Shown one piece after another: positions 15,430-24,336 of a stretch of DNA of 64,000 bases. The notes under the pieces were generated by a model. The model searched no databases. It saw only the letters and a program-made list of their open reading frames with translations, and was not told the origin of the DNA. The stretch is from contig NZ_CP029427.2 in the NCBI RefSeq assembly GCF_002266465.3, forward strand, positions 558,001 to 622,000, given 5' to 3'. Each line of letters opens with the position of its first letter. The stretch's first letter is position 1. Origin of the DNA: Bradyrhizobium symbiodeficiens (GTDB taxonomy: Bacteria; Pseudomonadota; Alphaproteobacteria; Rhizobiales; Xanthobacteraceae). The position numbers and the translations under genes are program-made.

Positions 15430-16452
15430 ATGACGATCCTGATCGACGGGGATCAAGTCATCTCGAGCCCGGCGCTGGTGCCGGCCGAACGCGATCTCGC
15501 GCGCGATGGCGGCGGCGAGCTCACGATCGGGCTCGTCAACAACATGCCGGATCCGGCGCTGAAGGCGACCGAGCGGCAGTTCTTGAAGCTGCTTCAGGCT
15601 GCGGCCGGTCCGCGCCGCATCCGCCTCCACTGCTTTTCGCTTCCCAGCGTGAAGCGCTCACCGGAAGCGAAGTGGCATGTCGAGAGCGAATATTCCGACC
15701 TTTCCGACCTGAAGCGCCAGAAATTCGACGGGCTGATCGTGACGGGCGCCGAGCCGGTTGCGCCCGAGCTCGACCAAGAGCCGTACTGGCGCGACCTCAC
15801 CGACCTCATCGACTGGGCCAAGGCCAACACGCGCTCGACGATCTGGTCGTGTCTTGCCGCGCATGCGGCGGTGCTGCACCTCGACGGCATCGCACGGCGG
15901 CGGCTGCCGGCCAAATGCCATGGCATCTTCGATTGCGACGCCGTGACGAGCGATGCCCTGACGCTCGCCGCGCCGGCGCCGTTGAAAGTGTCGCATTCGC
16001 GCCTGAACGAACTCGCGGAGAGGGACTTGGCGCAGGCCGGTTATCAGGTGCTGACACGCTCGGCCCACGCAGGCGTCGACGTTTTCGTTCGCCAGTATGC
16101 CAGCCGCTTCGTGTTCTTCCAGGGGCATCCGGAATACGACGCGCTGTCACTCCAGCGCGAATATCTTCGCGACATCGGCCGCTACCTTGCGCGGGAGCGC
16201 GAGACTTATCCGCGACTGCCCGTGAGCTATTTTGACGCAGCGACGGAAGACAAACTGGCTCGCTTCGAGAAGAAGGCGGTTCACCAGCGCCACCCGGCGC
16301 TCACCAACGAGCTGCCCGGGTTGAATTTGCGCGCCGATATCGACGCCGGCAGCGCGGCGGCGGTGCTTTTCCGCAATTGGTTGCAATACCTCAGTATGGA
16401 GGTCGAAGCGCCGGTCCTTGCGCGTCAGCCCAAGGTGTTGGTTCCGCGTTAG
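15430..16452 (+). CDS. metA: homoserine O-acyltransferase, MetA family
   Basis: This 340-aa cytoplasmic enzyme belongs to the MetA (homoserine O-succinyl/acetyl-transferase) class-I-glutamine-amidotransferase-like family. Visible markers are LTIGLVNNMPDPALKATERQ (31-50), GLIVTGAEPV (101-110), the nucleophile Cys141 in WSCLAAHAA, and catalytic His233 and Glu235 in FQGHPEYD. It is somewhat longer and more divergent than E. coli MetA. Whether acetyl- or succinyl-CoA is used cannot be read from the sequence; pairing with metY, which prefers O-acetylhomoserine, hints at acetyl. It begins 12 bases after metY in the same operon. Confidence 0.88.
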   Translation: MTILIDGDQVISSPALVPAERDLARDGGGELTIGLVNNMPDPALKATERQFLKLLQAAAGPRRIRLHCFSLPSVKRSPEAKWHVESEYSDLSDLKRQKFDGLIVTGAEPVAPELDQEPYWRDLTDLIDWAKANTRSTIWSCLAAHAAVLHLDGIARRRLPAKCHGIFDCDAVTSDALTLAAPAPLKVSHSRLNELAERDLAQAGYQVLTRSAHAGVDVFVRQYASRFVFFQGHPEYDALSLQREYLRDIGRYLARERETYPRLPVSYFDAATEDKLARFEKKAVHQRHPALTNELPGLNLRADIDAGSAAAVLFRNWLQYLSMEVEAPVLARQPKVLVPR

Positions 16453-16491
16453 GATTACTCAGGCGTTAAGCTTGCCTCAACCGGCGCGCGA

Positions 16492-17277
16492 ATGTTTCAG
16501 TACAGAGATACGTCAATCACGGGAAATGCAGTCGTGTGGTCGGCACTCCAGGGACGCGTGAGCAATCGGCTGGCCCGGCATTTCCGCGCCGCGCCGCATC
16601 GGCTGCCCGCGCATGCGCCGATCGTGAGCTTCACCTTCGACGATGCCCCGGATAGCGCTGCAGGCGAGGGCGCCGCGCTTCTGGAAGATCATGGCGGCCG
16701 AGGTACGTTCTATCTCGCCGGCAGCCTGATCGATCAGCCCTCCGACCATTGGCATGGCCTGTCGGATGACGCGATCGTGCGGCTTCACCGCGCCGGTCAC
16801 GAGATCGCCTGCCACACCTTCTCGCACCAGAGCTCGGCCAATCTCGACGAGGCCGCGATGGCGCGCGAGATCGAGCGGAACCGGGCTTATTTCCGCAATA
16901 TCGATTCCTCGATCAATCTGGAGAATTTCGCCTATCCCTACGGGATCGCCTCGGTCTGGCGCAAGCCGCAGCTCGCCAAGGCCTTCCGTTCGGCGCGCGG
17001 CATCCTTCCCGGCGTCAACAGCGACGTCATCGATCTCCAGTTCCTGCGTGCGTCGCCCTTGGTCGATTGCGAGATCGACAAGGCGGGCGTCGACCGCTAT
17101 TTCGACCAAGCGATCGCGAGCGGCGGATGGCTGATCTTCTACGGCCATGACGTTGCGAAGGCGCCGAGCCCCTATGGCTGCACCCCGGACCTGATGCGTC
17201 ATGCGCTGGAAGCTGCCGGACAGCGCAACATGCCGATCGTGACGGTCGCAGAGGCGCTGCGCAGGATCGGGGCGTAG
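16492..17277 (+). CDS. polysaccharide deacetylase (NodB homology domain)
   Basis: The 261-aa protein carries the carbohydrate esterase 4 fold. It shows the catalytic Asp pair in SFTFDDAPDS (Asp50, Asp51) and the zinc-binding His108 and His112 in HEIACHTFSHQ. It shares the NodB domain but is not the Nod-factor gene itself: no nod genes lie nearby and the sequence diverges from NodB. There is no signal peptide, so the substrate is probably cytoplasmic or membrane-proximal polysaccharide. It starts 39 bases after metA and may be read through from that operon. Function beyond N- or O-deacetylation is unknown. Confidence 0.85.
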   Translation: MFQYRDTSITGNAVVWSALQGRVSNRLARHFRAAPHRLPAHAPIVSFTFDDAPDSAAGEGAALLEDHGGRGTFYLAGSLIDQPSDHWHGLSDDAIVRLHRAGHEIACHTFSHQSSANLDEAAMAREIERNRAYFRNIDSSINLENFAYPYGIASVWRKPQLAKAFRSARGILPGVNSDVIDLQFLRASPLVDCEIDKAGVDRYFDQAIASGGWLIFYGHDVAKAPSPYGCTPDLMRHALEAAGQRNMPIVTVAEALRRIGA

Positions 17278-17284
17278 TTTCTTT

Positions 17285-17357
17285 TTCCCTTCCCCCGTTG
17301 TGGGAGAAGGTGGCGCGAAGCGCCGGATGAGCACCCACAAGGGGAGAGGGGAAGAGT
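17285..17357. repeat. Bradyrhizobium-type palindromic intergenic repeat
   Basis: The element carries CCCCCGTTGTGGGAGAAGG, the small hairpin GGCGCGAAGCGCC, and a near-inverse CCCACAAGGGGAGAGGGG. It resembles the multi-copy RPE/REP elements common in Bradyrhizobium. It separates the deacetylase and recQ genes and may act as an mRNA 3' end. Confidence 0.7.
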
Positions 17358-17447
17358 CGCGCCCGCCCCTCAAACAGTCTTGCCACGGCCGCAGCGCCAT
17401 GCGACTGGCCTTGTGACGAATCTCACGGCTCTGGTTCCAGCTCTCTC

Positions 17448-19313
17448 ATGTCCGCCCCTTCCACCGTCCCGCGACCTGCGCCGGCCAACGGCCGCGACGC
17501 GCTGTCGGTGCTGCATTCGGTGTTCGGCCTGCCGGGTTTTCGCGGTTCGCAGGGCGAGATCATCCGGCACGTCACCGACGGCGGCAATTGCCTGGTGCTG
17601 ATGCCGACCGGCGGCGGCAAGTCGCTGTGCTACCAGCTCCCGTCACTGCTACGCGAAGGCTGCGGCATCGTGGTGTCGCCGTTGATCGCCTTGATGCGCG
17701 ACCAGGTCGCGGGCCTGCTCGAGGCCGGCGTCAACGCCGCCGCGTTGAACTCGTCGCTGAGCTTCCAGGAGGCCTCCGACATCGAGCGGCGCCTGCTCGC
17801 AGGCGATCTCGATCTGCTCTATGTCGCGCCTGAACGCCTGGTGACGCCGCGCTGCCTGTCGCTGCTGGCGCAGGCGAAGGTGGCGCTGTTTGCGATCGAC
17901 GAGGCGCATTGCGTCTCGCAATGGGGCCATGACTTCCGCCCCGAATATGTCGGCCTCTCCATCATCGCCGAGCGCTTCCCCGATGTGCCGCGCATCGCGC
18001 TGACGGCAACCGCCGACGAGTTGACGCGCAAGGAGATCGTGGCGCGGCTTCAGCTCGCGGATTCGCCGCAGTTCGTCTCCAGCTTCGACCGGCCGAACAT
18101 CCGCTACGAGATCGTCGACAAGCGCAGCGCGGTGTCGCAGCTCAAGGAGTTCATCCGGGAGCGGCATGCGGGCGATGCCGGCGTGGTTTATTGCCTGTCC
18201 CGCAACCGGGTCGAGGAGGTCGCCGCCGCGCTCGACGAGGCCGGCATTGCGGCGCTGCCCTACCACGCCGGGCTCGACAGCCAGGTGCGCTCGCGCAACC
18301 AGGATCGCTTTCTCAACGAGGACGGCATCGTCATCGTCGCGACCGTCGCGTTCGGCATGGGAATCGACAAGCCCGACGTGCGCTTCGTCGCCCATCTCGA
18401 CCTGCCCAAGAGCATCGAGGCCTATTACCAGGAGACCGGCCGCGCCGGCCGCGACGGCAAGCCGTCGGCGGCCTGGATGGCCTACGGCCTCTCCGACATC
18501 GTGCAGCAGCGCCGCATGATCGACGAATCCAGCGCCTCCGACGAATTCAAGCGGGTCTCGATCGGCAAGCTCGATGCGCTGGTCGGCCTTGCCGAGACCG
18601 CGCAGTGTCGGCGCCGGCGGCTGCTCGCCTATTTCGGCGAGATCGCGATGGGCGAGACCTGCGGCAATTGCGACAATTGCCTGACGCCGCCGAAGATGCG
18701 CGACGGCAAGGTGCTGGCGCAGAAGCTGTTGTCCTGCGTCTATCGCACCGGGCAGCGTTTCGGTGCGATGCACCTGATCGACGTGCTGATCGGACGCCTG
18801 ACCGAGAAGGTCACGCAGTTCGGCCACGACAAATTGTCCGTGTTCGGCATTGGCCGCGAGCTCAACGAGAAGCAGTGGCGCACCGTGCTGCGTCAATTGG
18901 TGGCGATGGGGCATTTGCAGAGCGACAGCGAAGCCTATGGGGCGCTGAAGCTGACCGAGACCGCGCGCGGCGTGCTGCGCGGCGAAACCGAAGTGTGGCT
19001 GCGCGAGGAGGCGCCCGGCACGCGCCTTCGCGCGAGCCGCGGCAAATCCCGCCGCGGCGATCTCGCGCCGGCGGCGAACGCGCCGCAAGGCGATGTCGAT
19101 CCCGAACTGCGCGCGCGGCTGCGGTCTTGGCGTTCAGACATTGCGCGCGAGCGCAGCGTACCGGCCTATGTGGTGCTGCACGATGCCACCATCGACGGCA
19201 TCGTCCGGGCCTGGCCCACGACCCTCGACGAGCTCCGCAACGTGCCCGGCATCGGCGACAAGAAGCTCGAGCATTACGGCGACGAGCTGCTGCAGATCGT
19301 CAGGACGCGGTAG
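17448..19313 (+). CDS. recQ: ATP-dependent DNA helicase RecQ
   Basis: This is a 621-aa 3'-5' helicase acting in recombination and fork repair. Visible parts are Walker A in [16 protein letters not shown] (Lys58), the DEAH box [18 protein letters not shown], the helicase C motif [12 protein letters not shown], and the RecQ-Ct zinc site whose cysteines lie in AQCRRRR and [10 protein letters not shown]. After a winged-helix domain, a C-terminal HRDC domain ends in the helix-hairpin [19 protein letters not shown]. It is complete. It lies between two palindromic repeats and is likely monocistronic. Confidence 0.97.
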   Translation: MSAPSTVPRPAPANGRDALSVLHSVFGLPGFRGSQGEIIRHVTDGGNCLVLMPTGGGKSLCYQLPSLLREGCGIVVSPLIALMRDQVAGLLEAGVNAAALNSSLSFQEASDIERRLLAGDLDLLYVAPERLVTPRCLSLLAQAKVALFAIDEAHCVSQWGHDFRPEYVGLSIIAERFPDVPRIALTATADELTRKEIVARLQLADSPQFVSSFDRPNIRYEIVDKRSAVSQLKEFIRERHAGDAGVVYCLSRNRVEEVAAALDEAGIAALPYHAGLDSQVRSRNQDRFLNEDGIVIVATVAFGMGIDKPDVRFVAHLDLPKSIEAYYQETGRAGRDGKPSAAWMAYGLSDIVQQRRMIDESSASDEFKRVSIGKLDALVGLAETAQCRRRRLLAYFGEIAMGETCGNCDNCLTPPKMRDGKVLAQKLLSCVYRTGQRFGAMHLIDVLIGRLTEKVTQFGHDKLSVFGIGRELNEKQWRTVLRQLVAMGHLQSDSEAYGALKLTETARGVLRGETEVWLREEAPGTRLRASRGKSRRGDLAPAANAPQGDVDPELRARLRSWRSDIARERSVPAYVVLHDATIDGIVRAWPTTLDELRNVPGIGDKKLEHYGDELLQIVRTR

Positions 19314-19330
19314 GGCGATCGCAGATCGCC

Positions 19331-19416
19331 GTAGCCCGGATGGAGCGAAGCGCAATCCGGGGTTCTCGCGCGTCAACGGCGCGGTATCGGATTACGCTGC
19401 GCTCCATCCGGGCTAC
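19331..19416. repeat. large inverted repeat (REP-like), 30-bp arms
   Basis: The left arm starts GTAGCCCGGATGGAGCG at 19331 and the right arm ends CGCTCCATCCGGGCTAC at 19416. The arms (19331-19360, 19388-19416) pair with few mismatches around a 27-base loop. This is a typical multi-copy Bradyrhizobium intergenic element, and it sits between the convergent recQ and acdS genes. Confidence 0.85.
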
Positions 19417-19455
19417 GAAGGTAGAGAAGGCGGCTATTGCACCGCCTCCGTTGCT

Positions 19456-20472
19456 TCAGCCGTTCCGGAACGCATATGCATACCCGTTCAGCGCGGGCGC
19501 ACCGCCGAGATGGGCGTACAGGATCTTCGCGCCCTTCTCGAAATAGCCTTTCTGCGCGAGATCGATCAGGCCCTGCATCGACTTGCCCTCGTAGACGGGG
19601 TCGGTGATCATGCCTTCGAGACGCGCGGTGAGGCGGATCGCTTCCTTGGTCTCTTCCGACGGCACGCCATAGGCGGGATAGGCGTAGTCCTCGATCAGCA
19701 CGACGTCGTCAGCGACGAGATCCTTGCCGAGCTCGACGAGCTCAGCCGTGTTCTGCGCGATCTCGAGCACCTGCGATTTCGTCTGCGCCGGCGTGAAAGA
19801 CGCATCGATGCCGATCACCTTGCGGGCGCGGCCGTCGGCGGCGAAGCCGACCAGCATGCCGGCATGGGTCGAGCCGGTCACGGTGCAGACGATGATGTAG
19901 TCGAACTTGAAGCCGAGCTCGGCCTCCTGCTTGCGGACCTCTTCGGCGAAGCCGACATAGCCGAGGCCGCCGAACTTGTGCACCGAGGCGCCGGCGGGAA
20001 TCGGGTAGGGCTTGCCGCCCGCGGCCTTCACTTCGTCGATCGCCTGCTCCCAGCTCTTGCGGATGCCGATGTCGAAGCCGTCATCGACCAGGCGGACGTC
20101 GGCGCCCATGATGCGCGACAGCATGATGTTGCCGACGCGGTCATAGACGGCGTCCTCGTGCGGCACCCAGGCTTCCTGCACCAGCCGGCACTTCATGCCG
20201 ATCTTGGCGGCGACCGCCGCGATCATGCGGGTGTGGTTCGATTGCACGCCGCCGATCGAGACCAGCGTGTCGGCATTCGAAGCGATCGCATCGGGGATGA
20301 TGTATTCGAGCTTGCGCAGCTTGTTGCCGCCATAGGCGAGGCCGGAATTGCAGTCCTCGCGCTTGGCATAGACCTCGACATTGCCGCCGAGATGTTTTGA
20401 CAGCCGCTCCAGCTTTTCGATGGGGGTCGGGCCGAAGGTCAGTGGGTAGCGCGGAAATTTGTCGAGCTTCAT
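19456..20472 (-). CDS. acdS: 1-aminocyclopropane-1-carboxylate (ACC) deaminase
   Basis: This 338-aa PLP enzyme splits ACC, the precursor of plant ethylene, into 2-oxobutyrate and ammonia, a known trait of plant-associated rhizobia. The diagnostic residues of true ACC deaminase are all present: PLP-binding Lys51 ([10 protein letters not shown]), Ser78 (GVQSNH), Tyr268, Tyr294-Glu295 ([10 protein letters not shown]) and Leu322. This separates it from D-cysteine desulfhydrase, which has the same fold. It is divergent from the Lrp-type gene acdR, with a repeat-containing 158-bp intergenic region that is the expected control site. Regulation by AcdR is known for the family. Confidence 0.97.
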   Translation of the reverse strand: MKLDKFPRYPLTFGPTPIEKLERLSKHLGGNVEVYAKREDCNSGLAYGGNKLRKLEYIIPDAIASNADTLVSIGGVQSNHTRMIAAVAAKIGMKCRLVQEAWVPHEDAVYDRVGNIMLSRIMGADVRLVDDGFDIGIRKSWEQAIDEVKAAGGKPYPIPAGASVHKFGGLGYVGFAEEVRKQEAELGFKFDYIIVCTVTGSTHAGMLVGFAADGRARKVIGIDASFTPAQTKSQVLEIAQNTAELVELGKDLVADDVVLIEDYAYPAYGVPSEETKEAIRLTARLEGMITDPVYEGKSMQGLIDLAQKGYFEKGAKILYAHLGGAPALNGYAYAFRNG

Positions 20473-20541
20473 GGGTCATCCCGATTGGCGTTGGTGCTGG
20501 CATTTGCCTAGCATCGCGTCGGAAGAAGGTGCTCTCGAATG

Positions 20542-20576
20542 TTGCGCTGATATTGCGCTGTTTCTTGCATTCGCAA
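20542..20576. promoter_or_regulatory. TTGC half-site array between acdS and acdR, probable AcdR/Lrp operator
   Basis: TTGCGCTG occurs at 20542 and again at 20553, exactly one helical turn apart. It is followed by the inverted repeat TTGC-ATTC-GCAA (20565-20576). Helically phased half-sites suit an octameric Lrp-type regulator. They lie about 70 bp upstream of acdS and 55 bp upstream of acdR. Confidence 0.55.
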
Positions 20577-20630
20577 CGAATAATACTGATATTTCTTCTG
20601 AGTTATCATCCTTTCATGGAAGTTTCTTTC

Positions 20631-21095
20631 ATGGCCTCCCGGCTTGATCGCATCGACCTTAAGATATTGAGATTGCTGCAGAACAACGGTCGGCTCAGCA
20701 ATGCCGAGCTGGCCGGATCAGTCGCGATCAGCCCCGCGACGTGCCATCGCCGCACCCAGCGCCTGTTCGAGGACGGGTTCATCGCGGCTGTGCGCGCCAT
20801 GGTCGCGCCGAAGAAGGTGGCAAAGGGCACCCTGGTCATGGTCGGGGTCGTGCTCGACCGCTCGACCCCGGAGAGCTTTGCGATCTTCGAGCAGGCGATC
20901 GCCAAACTGAAATTCGTGCTCGACTGCCACCTCGTCGCCGGCGACTTCGACTACTTCCTCAAGATCCGCGTCGGCGACATGGAGGATTTCAACCGCATCC
21001 ACGGCGAGCAGCTGATCGCGCTGCCCGGCGTGCGCCAGACCCGCACCTTCTTCGTGATGAAGGAGGTCGTCGACAACGCGCCGCTCGAATTTTGA
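20631..21095 (+). CDS. acdR: Lrp/AsnC-family regulator of ACC deaminase
   Basis: The 154-aa protein has an N-terminal AsnC-type helix-turn-helix (RIDLKILRLLQNNGRLSNAE, with CHRRTQRLFEDGFI as the recognition part) and a C-terminal ligand-binding/oligomerisation RAM domain that ends VRQTRTFFVMKEVVDNAPL. The ATG at 20631 has GGAAG eight bases upstream; the ATG five codons earlier lacks one. Its divergent position to acdS is the usual acdR arrangement, in which the regulator activates acdS when ACC is present. Conservation of that role is inferred from position and family. Confidence 0.9.
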   Translation: MASRLDRIDLKILRLLQNNGRLSNAELAGSVAISPATCHRRTQRLFEDGFIAAVRAMVAPKKVAKGTLVMVGVVLDRSTPESFAIFEQAIAKLKFVLDCHLVAGDFDYFLKIRVGDMEDFNRIHGEQLIALPGVRQTRTFFVMKEVVDNAPLEF

Positions 21096-21155
21096 GCGGG
21101 GTGCACAAGCGTCCTCATGCTAGATGGACGTCGCTTTTCAAGGAATCGCCTGGTC

Positions 21156-22325
21156 ATGCCGATGGAGCCGCTTCCCTTCCGCCACCCCAATCCGGCCGGG
21201 CCGGCCTATCGGCGCGGCTGGGTCGACGAGGCCGTGGCGGCGATCGAGGCCGACCAGTGCCGTACCGCCGACACGCATCTGATCCGGCTGATCGTGCCGG
21301 CGCTGTCAGGCATCGACATTTATCTAAAGGATGAGTCCACCCATCCGACCGGCAGCTTGAAGCACAGGCTCGCGCGCTCGTTGTTCCTGTATGCGCTCTG
21401 TAACGGCCACATCCGTAAAGGCACACCTGTCGTCGAGGCCTCGTCCGGGTCGACGGCGGTGTCGGAAGCCTATTTCGCGCAAATGATCGGCGTACCATTC
21501 TACGCCGTGATGCCGCGCACGACCTCGGCGGAGAAGATCGCCGCGATCGAGCATTATGGCGGCAATTGCCACCTGATCGACGACGGCCGCGCTCTCTATG
21601 CGGAAGCGGCCGCGCTCTCCGCGCGCCTGAACGGTCACTACATGGACCAGTTCACTTTCGCCGAGCGCGCAACGGATTGGCGCGGCAACAACAACATCGC
21701 CGAATCGATCTTCACGCAATTGCAGGGCGAGCCGCGCCCGCTGCCGGACTGGATCGTAATGGGCGCGGGCACCGGCGGCACGTCGGCCACCATCGGACGC
21801 TATTTGCGCTATCGCCAATATCCGACGCGGCTGTGTGTCGCCGATGTCGAGCATTCCGCCTTCTTCGATTGCTTCCGCTCGCAGGACCGCTCCCATGTTT
21901 GCGACCGCCCGTCGCTGATCGAGGGCGTCGGCCGGCCGCGTTGCGAGCCCTCCTTCGTGGCTGGCGTGGTCGACCGCATGATGAAGATCCCGGACGCGGC
22001 CACGATCGCGGCGATGAACGTGCTATCGCGCCGGCTGCGCCGCCCGGTAGGCGGGTCAACCGGCACAAATTTCCTGGCGCTGTGCCGGCTCGCCTCGGAG
22101 ATGCGGCAGGCGAACGCGACGGGGTCGCTGGTGACGCTGATCTGCGATTCCGGCGAGCGCTATCGGCAAACCTACTATGAGCCCGAATGGCTGAAGGCGC
22201 GCGGCCTCGATCCGGCGCCGTTCGAGGCGACCTTGTCGTCGTTCCTCGCCACCGGTGAGCCGATGACGCTCGCCGTCGACGACGTCGCAAATCCCCAGAG
22301 CGCTCAAATCCCCGGGACGACATAG
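21156..22325 (+). CDS. PLP-dependent cysteine synthase-like enzyme (fold type II)
   Basis: The 389-aa protein is a CysK/CBS-type PLP enzyme. The PLP lysine lies in [16 protein letters not shown], the Asn/Ser loop in [13 protein letters not shown], and the phosphate-binding Gly loop in [17 protein letters not shown]. It lacks a CBS regulatory domain. The extended N-terminus and the [10 protein letters not shown] segment suggest a lyase or desulfhydrase instead of the housekeeping CysK. Start choice is uncertain: ATG at 21156, ATG 21162 or ATG 21117; AAGGA lies 11 bases before 21156. It follows acdR by 60 bp on the same strand and could be linked to amino-acid or ACC metabolism. Substrate is unknown. 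Confidence 0.8.
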   Translation: MPMEPLPFRHPNPAGPAYRRGWVDEAVAAIEADQCRTADTHLIRLIVPALSGIDIYLKDESTHPTGSLKHRLARSLFLYALCNGHIRKGTPVVEASSGSTAVSEAYFAQMIGVPFYAVMPRTTSAEKIAAIEHYGGNCHLIDDGRALYAEAAALSARLNGHYMDQFTFAERATDWRGNNNIAESIFTQLQGEPRPLPDWIVMGAGTGGTSATIGRYLRYRQYPTRLCVADVEHSAFFDCFRSQDRSHVCDRPSLIEGVGRPRCEPSFVAGVVDRMMKIPDAATIAAMNVLSRRLRRPVGGSTGTNFLALCRLASEMRQANATGSLVTLICDSGERYRQTYYEPEWLKARGLDPAPFEATLSSFLATGEPMTLAVDDVANPQSAQIPGTT

Positions 22326-22431
22326 TCGAATTTGTCGGAACGCCCGACGGGACTGCGATGTCACGGCAACTTCACTTGCCTTGCGCGCACATGCGGGCAA
22401 GCCTCGTCTTCTCAACGAGGAGATCTCCACC

Positions 22432-22992
22432 GTGCGCCTTCCCATTCTCGATCCGAAAGACCTGAGTGCTGAACAGAAGCCGCTCTATGAGGACATGCAA
22501 GCCGGCATCAAGGATCATTTCAAGGGCTTCGTGAACATGCGCGACGATGGCGCATTGCTCGGGCCCTGGAACCCCTGGATCCGCGAGCCGCGCTTCGGCG
22601 GGCCGGTGTGGGAGCTGGTCAAGGCGATCGCGTCGAACCCGCTGCTGCCGGCCCCGGTGCGCGAGGTCGCGATCCTCGTCACCGGCTCGCATTTCCGATC
22701 CGGCTACGAGCTCTATGCCCACGTGCTGGTCGCCGAGCAGCGTGGCCTCTCCGACGAAAAGCTTGCGACCATCGTCGCCGGCCAGCGGCCGGTCGATCTC
22801 ACCAAGCAGGAGGCCGTCGCTTACGACATGGCCTCGGCACTGGTGAGCGGCGGCGTGCTGCCGGAGCTGACTTATCGGGCTGCGGTGAAGGAGTTCGGCG
22901 AGCACGGCGCGGCCGAGCTGTCCTATCTCGTCGGCGTCTATTGCATGGTCTCGGTCACGCTCAACACGTTCGACGTGCCGGTGCCGGACTAG
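22432..22992 (+). CDS. carboxymuconolactone decarboxylase (CMD/AhpD-like) family protein
   Basis: The 186-aa protein has the CMD helical pattern, with the conserved segment LPAPVREVAILVTGSHFRSG followed by YELYAHVLVAEQ. The two-Cys AhpD redox motif is absent (His at YAHV, no CxxC), so it is probably not a peroxidase-recycling protein. Family members include decarboxylases and proteins of unknown function; no substrate can be assigned. The start is GTG at 22432, with GAGGAG nine bases upstream. Its stop codon overlaps the end of the convergent barrel-like gene by four bases. Confidence 0.8.
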   Translation: MRLPILDPKDLSAEQKPLYEDMQAGIKDHFKGFVNMRDDGALLGPWNPWIREPRFGGPVWELVKAIASNPLLPAPVREVAILVTGSHFRSGYELYAHVLVAEQRGLSDEKLATIVAGQRPVDLTKQEAVAYDMASALVSGGVLPELTYRAAVKEFGEHGAAELSYLVGVYCMVSVTLNTFDVPVPD

Positions 22993-23894
22993 TTGCGCAC
23001 GGCGTAGAGCGGCGTGCGCAGCGTCACCTGATATGACGGCTTCGGCATCCACGCGATTTGCGCGGTGATGCCGAACAGGCGGTTGTCATTGTCGTCCATG
23101 CGGTCGAGGTCGAGCCGCAGGACCGGCTGGGTGAATGACTCCGCGATCGTCCGGCCCGCGAGCTCTGCGCCGCCGAACGACTGCACGCCGAGGCGTCCCG
23201 TGAACTTCCAGTTGCTCGGCCATTGGTAGTAGCCGCCGGCATAGAGGATCGTGTTCGGCCGGATGCTTGCGAACGGGCTGGCGATGGTGGTGTAAGTATA
23301 TTGCATGCCCGCGAGCCAGCCCCGCGTTTCATCCTCGTCGAGCGCGTAGTCGAATTCCAGGATGTTGTTGAACGAATTGGTCATGCCCTGCTCGTTGGGC
23401 ACCGACTGCGTCAGGGTCGATTGCAGCGTGATGGTCGGAACGTTTCCGCCATTCTGCTGATAAAGGTCGGCCTGCAAGCCGATGTTCCAGCTCGTAATGT
23501 CGAACGTCGACCAGCCGCCGCCGATGTCGGTCGTCGAGCCCGACACGCCGCCGTAGAGCGAGACGCGGTCGTTGACGTCGACGGTCAGCGGCAGGTCGAT
23601 CGCAATCGATTTCGCGGCAGGCAAGCCGTTCGGCAGCGTTGTGCCTCTTCGTACCGCCAGAGCTTCGAACGCGGCCGACAAAGACGTGCTGCCGAAGCCG
23701 AGCCCGAGCGTGCCCGCCGGAATCGTCGCATAGGTCGTGCGCAGATCGAGGTAGATGTTTGGAACCGCTGGTTTTGCCGGTGCGTCCTCATCCGCTTCGG
23801 AGGAGAAGGCGGTGCCGGTCGAAATCGCCAGACAGGCCAGCCCCATCGCGGTAGCGCGCAAAGCCTGATGGTGCGATGGGCTGTGCTGGGACAA
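22989..23894 (-). CDS. predicted outer-membrane beta-barrel-like protein
   Basis: The 301-aa protein begins with a basic segment and a hydrophobic signal helix (ATAMGLACLAISTGTAFSSE), with likely cleavage near residue 33. The mature part is dominated by alternating polar/aromatic beta-strand patterns such as NRVSLYGGVSG-like and TILYAGGYYQWPSNWKFTGR, as in porin-like or MetA-type outer-membrane proteins, and ends in an aromatic/basic strand (TLRTPLYAVRN). There are no cysteines after the signal helix. No specific transporter family is recognised. It converges with the CMD gene and is probably monocistronic. An exported barrel is a structural inference. Confidence 0.65.
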   Translation of the reverse strand: MSQHSPSHHQALRATAMGLACLAISTGTAFSSEADEDAPAKPAVPNIYLDLRTTYATIPAGTLGLGFGSTSLSAAFEALAVRRGTTLPNGLPAAKSIAIDLPLTVDVNDRVSLYGGVSGSTTDIGGGWSTFDITSWNIGLQADLYQQNGGNVPTITLQSTLTQSVPNEQGMTNSFNNILEFDYALDEDETRGWLAGMQYTYTTIASPFASIRPNTILYAGGYYQWPSNWKFTGRLGVQSFGGAELAGRTIAESFTQPVLRLDLDRMDDNDNRLFGITAQIAWMPKPSYQVTLRTPLYAVRN

Positions 23895-24078
23895 GTGATA
23901 ATCCGACGCGTAGGGCTGCGGTGGCGGGATCGTGTGCTAGATGGAACGTGATCGTTGCCGCGGTCAAGCGCTATCCGCAAGCGATGGACGGCACGGACGT
24001 GCGCGGTTACTCTGCGGGGAATCGCACTGACACACGCGCCGGCCCGAGTGCAGGCCGGACATTGGAAGGACGACAGCC

Positions 24079-24327
24079 ATGAATACGTCACGCCGCATCC
24101 TGCTCACCGGTCTGGCGGGGCTCGCTGTCGCTCCGACGGCGGTGGCTGCCGCCGTGTCGTCTCGCGAGCCTGGCGAAGTGACGGTGGCCGAAGAACGCTT
24201 TGCACGCACGATCGCAGCCGCGCATGCGCCGGATGTCACCTGCGCCCGGCAGGCGGCGCGCTATGCGGACGCGCATTGGCCTGACTATGTCATGGCAGCC
24301 AGGGCCGTGATCGATGCGCGCGTCTGA
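24079..24327 (+). CDS. small exported protein with Tat/Sec-like signal
   Basis: The 82-aa product starts MNTSRRILLTGLAGLAVAPT, a twin-arginine-like basic N-terminus followed by a hydrophobic helix with an Ala-x-Ala type site near residue 24. The mature part of about 58 residues is helical with one Cys (VTCARQAARYADAHWPDYVM). GGAAGGA precedes the ATG by eight bases. Function is unknown. It converges with the HSL esterase gene nine bases away. The protein is too small for a typical folded Tat substrate, so Sec export is equally possible. Confidence 0.7.
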   Translation: MNTSRRILLTGLAGLAVAPTAVAAAVSSREPGEVTVAEERFARTIAAAHAPDVTCARQAARYADAHWPDYVMAARAVIDARV

Positions 24328-24336
24328 TTCGCGCAC

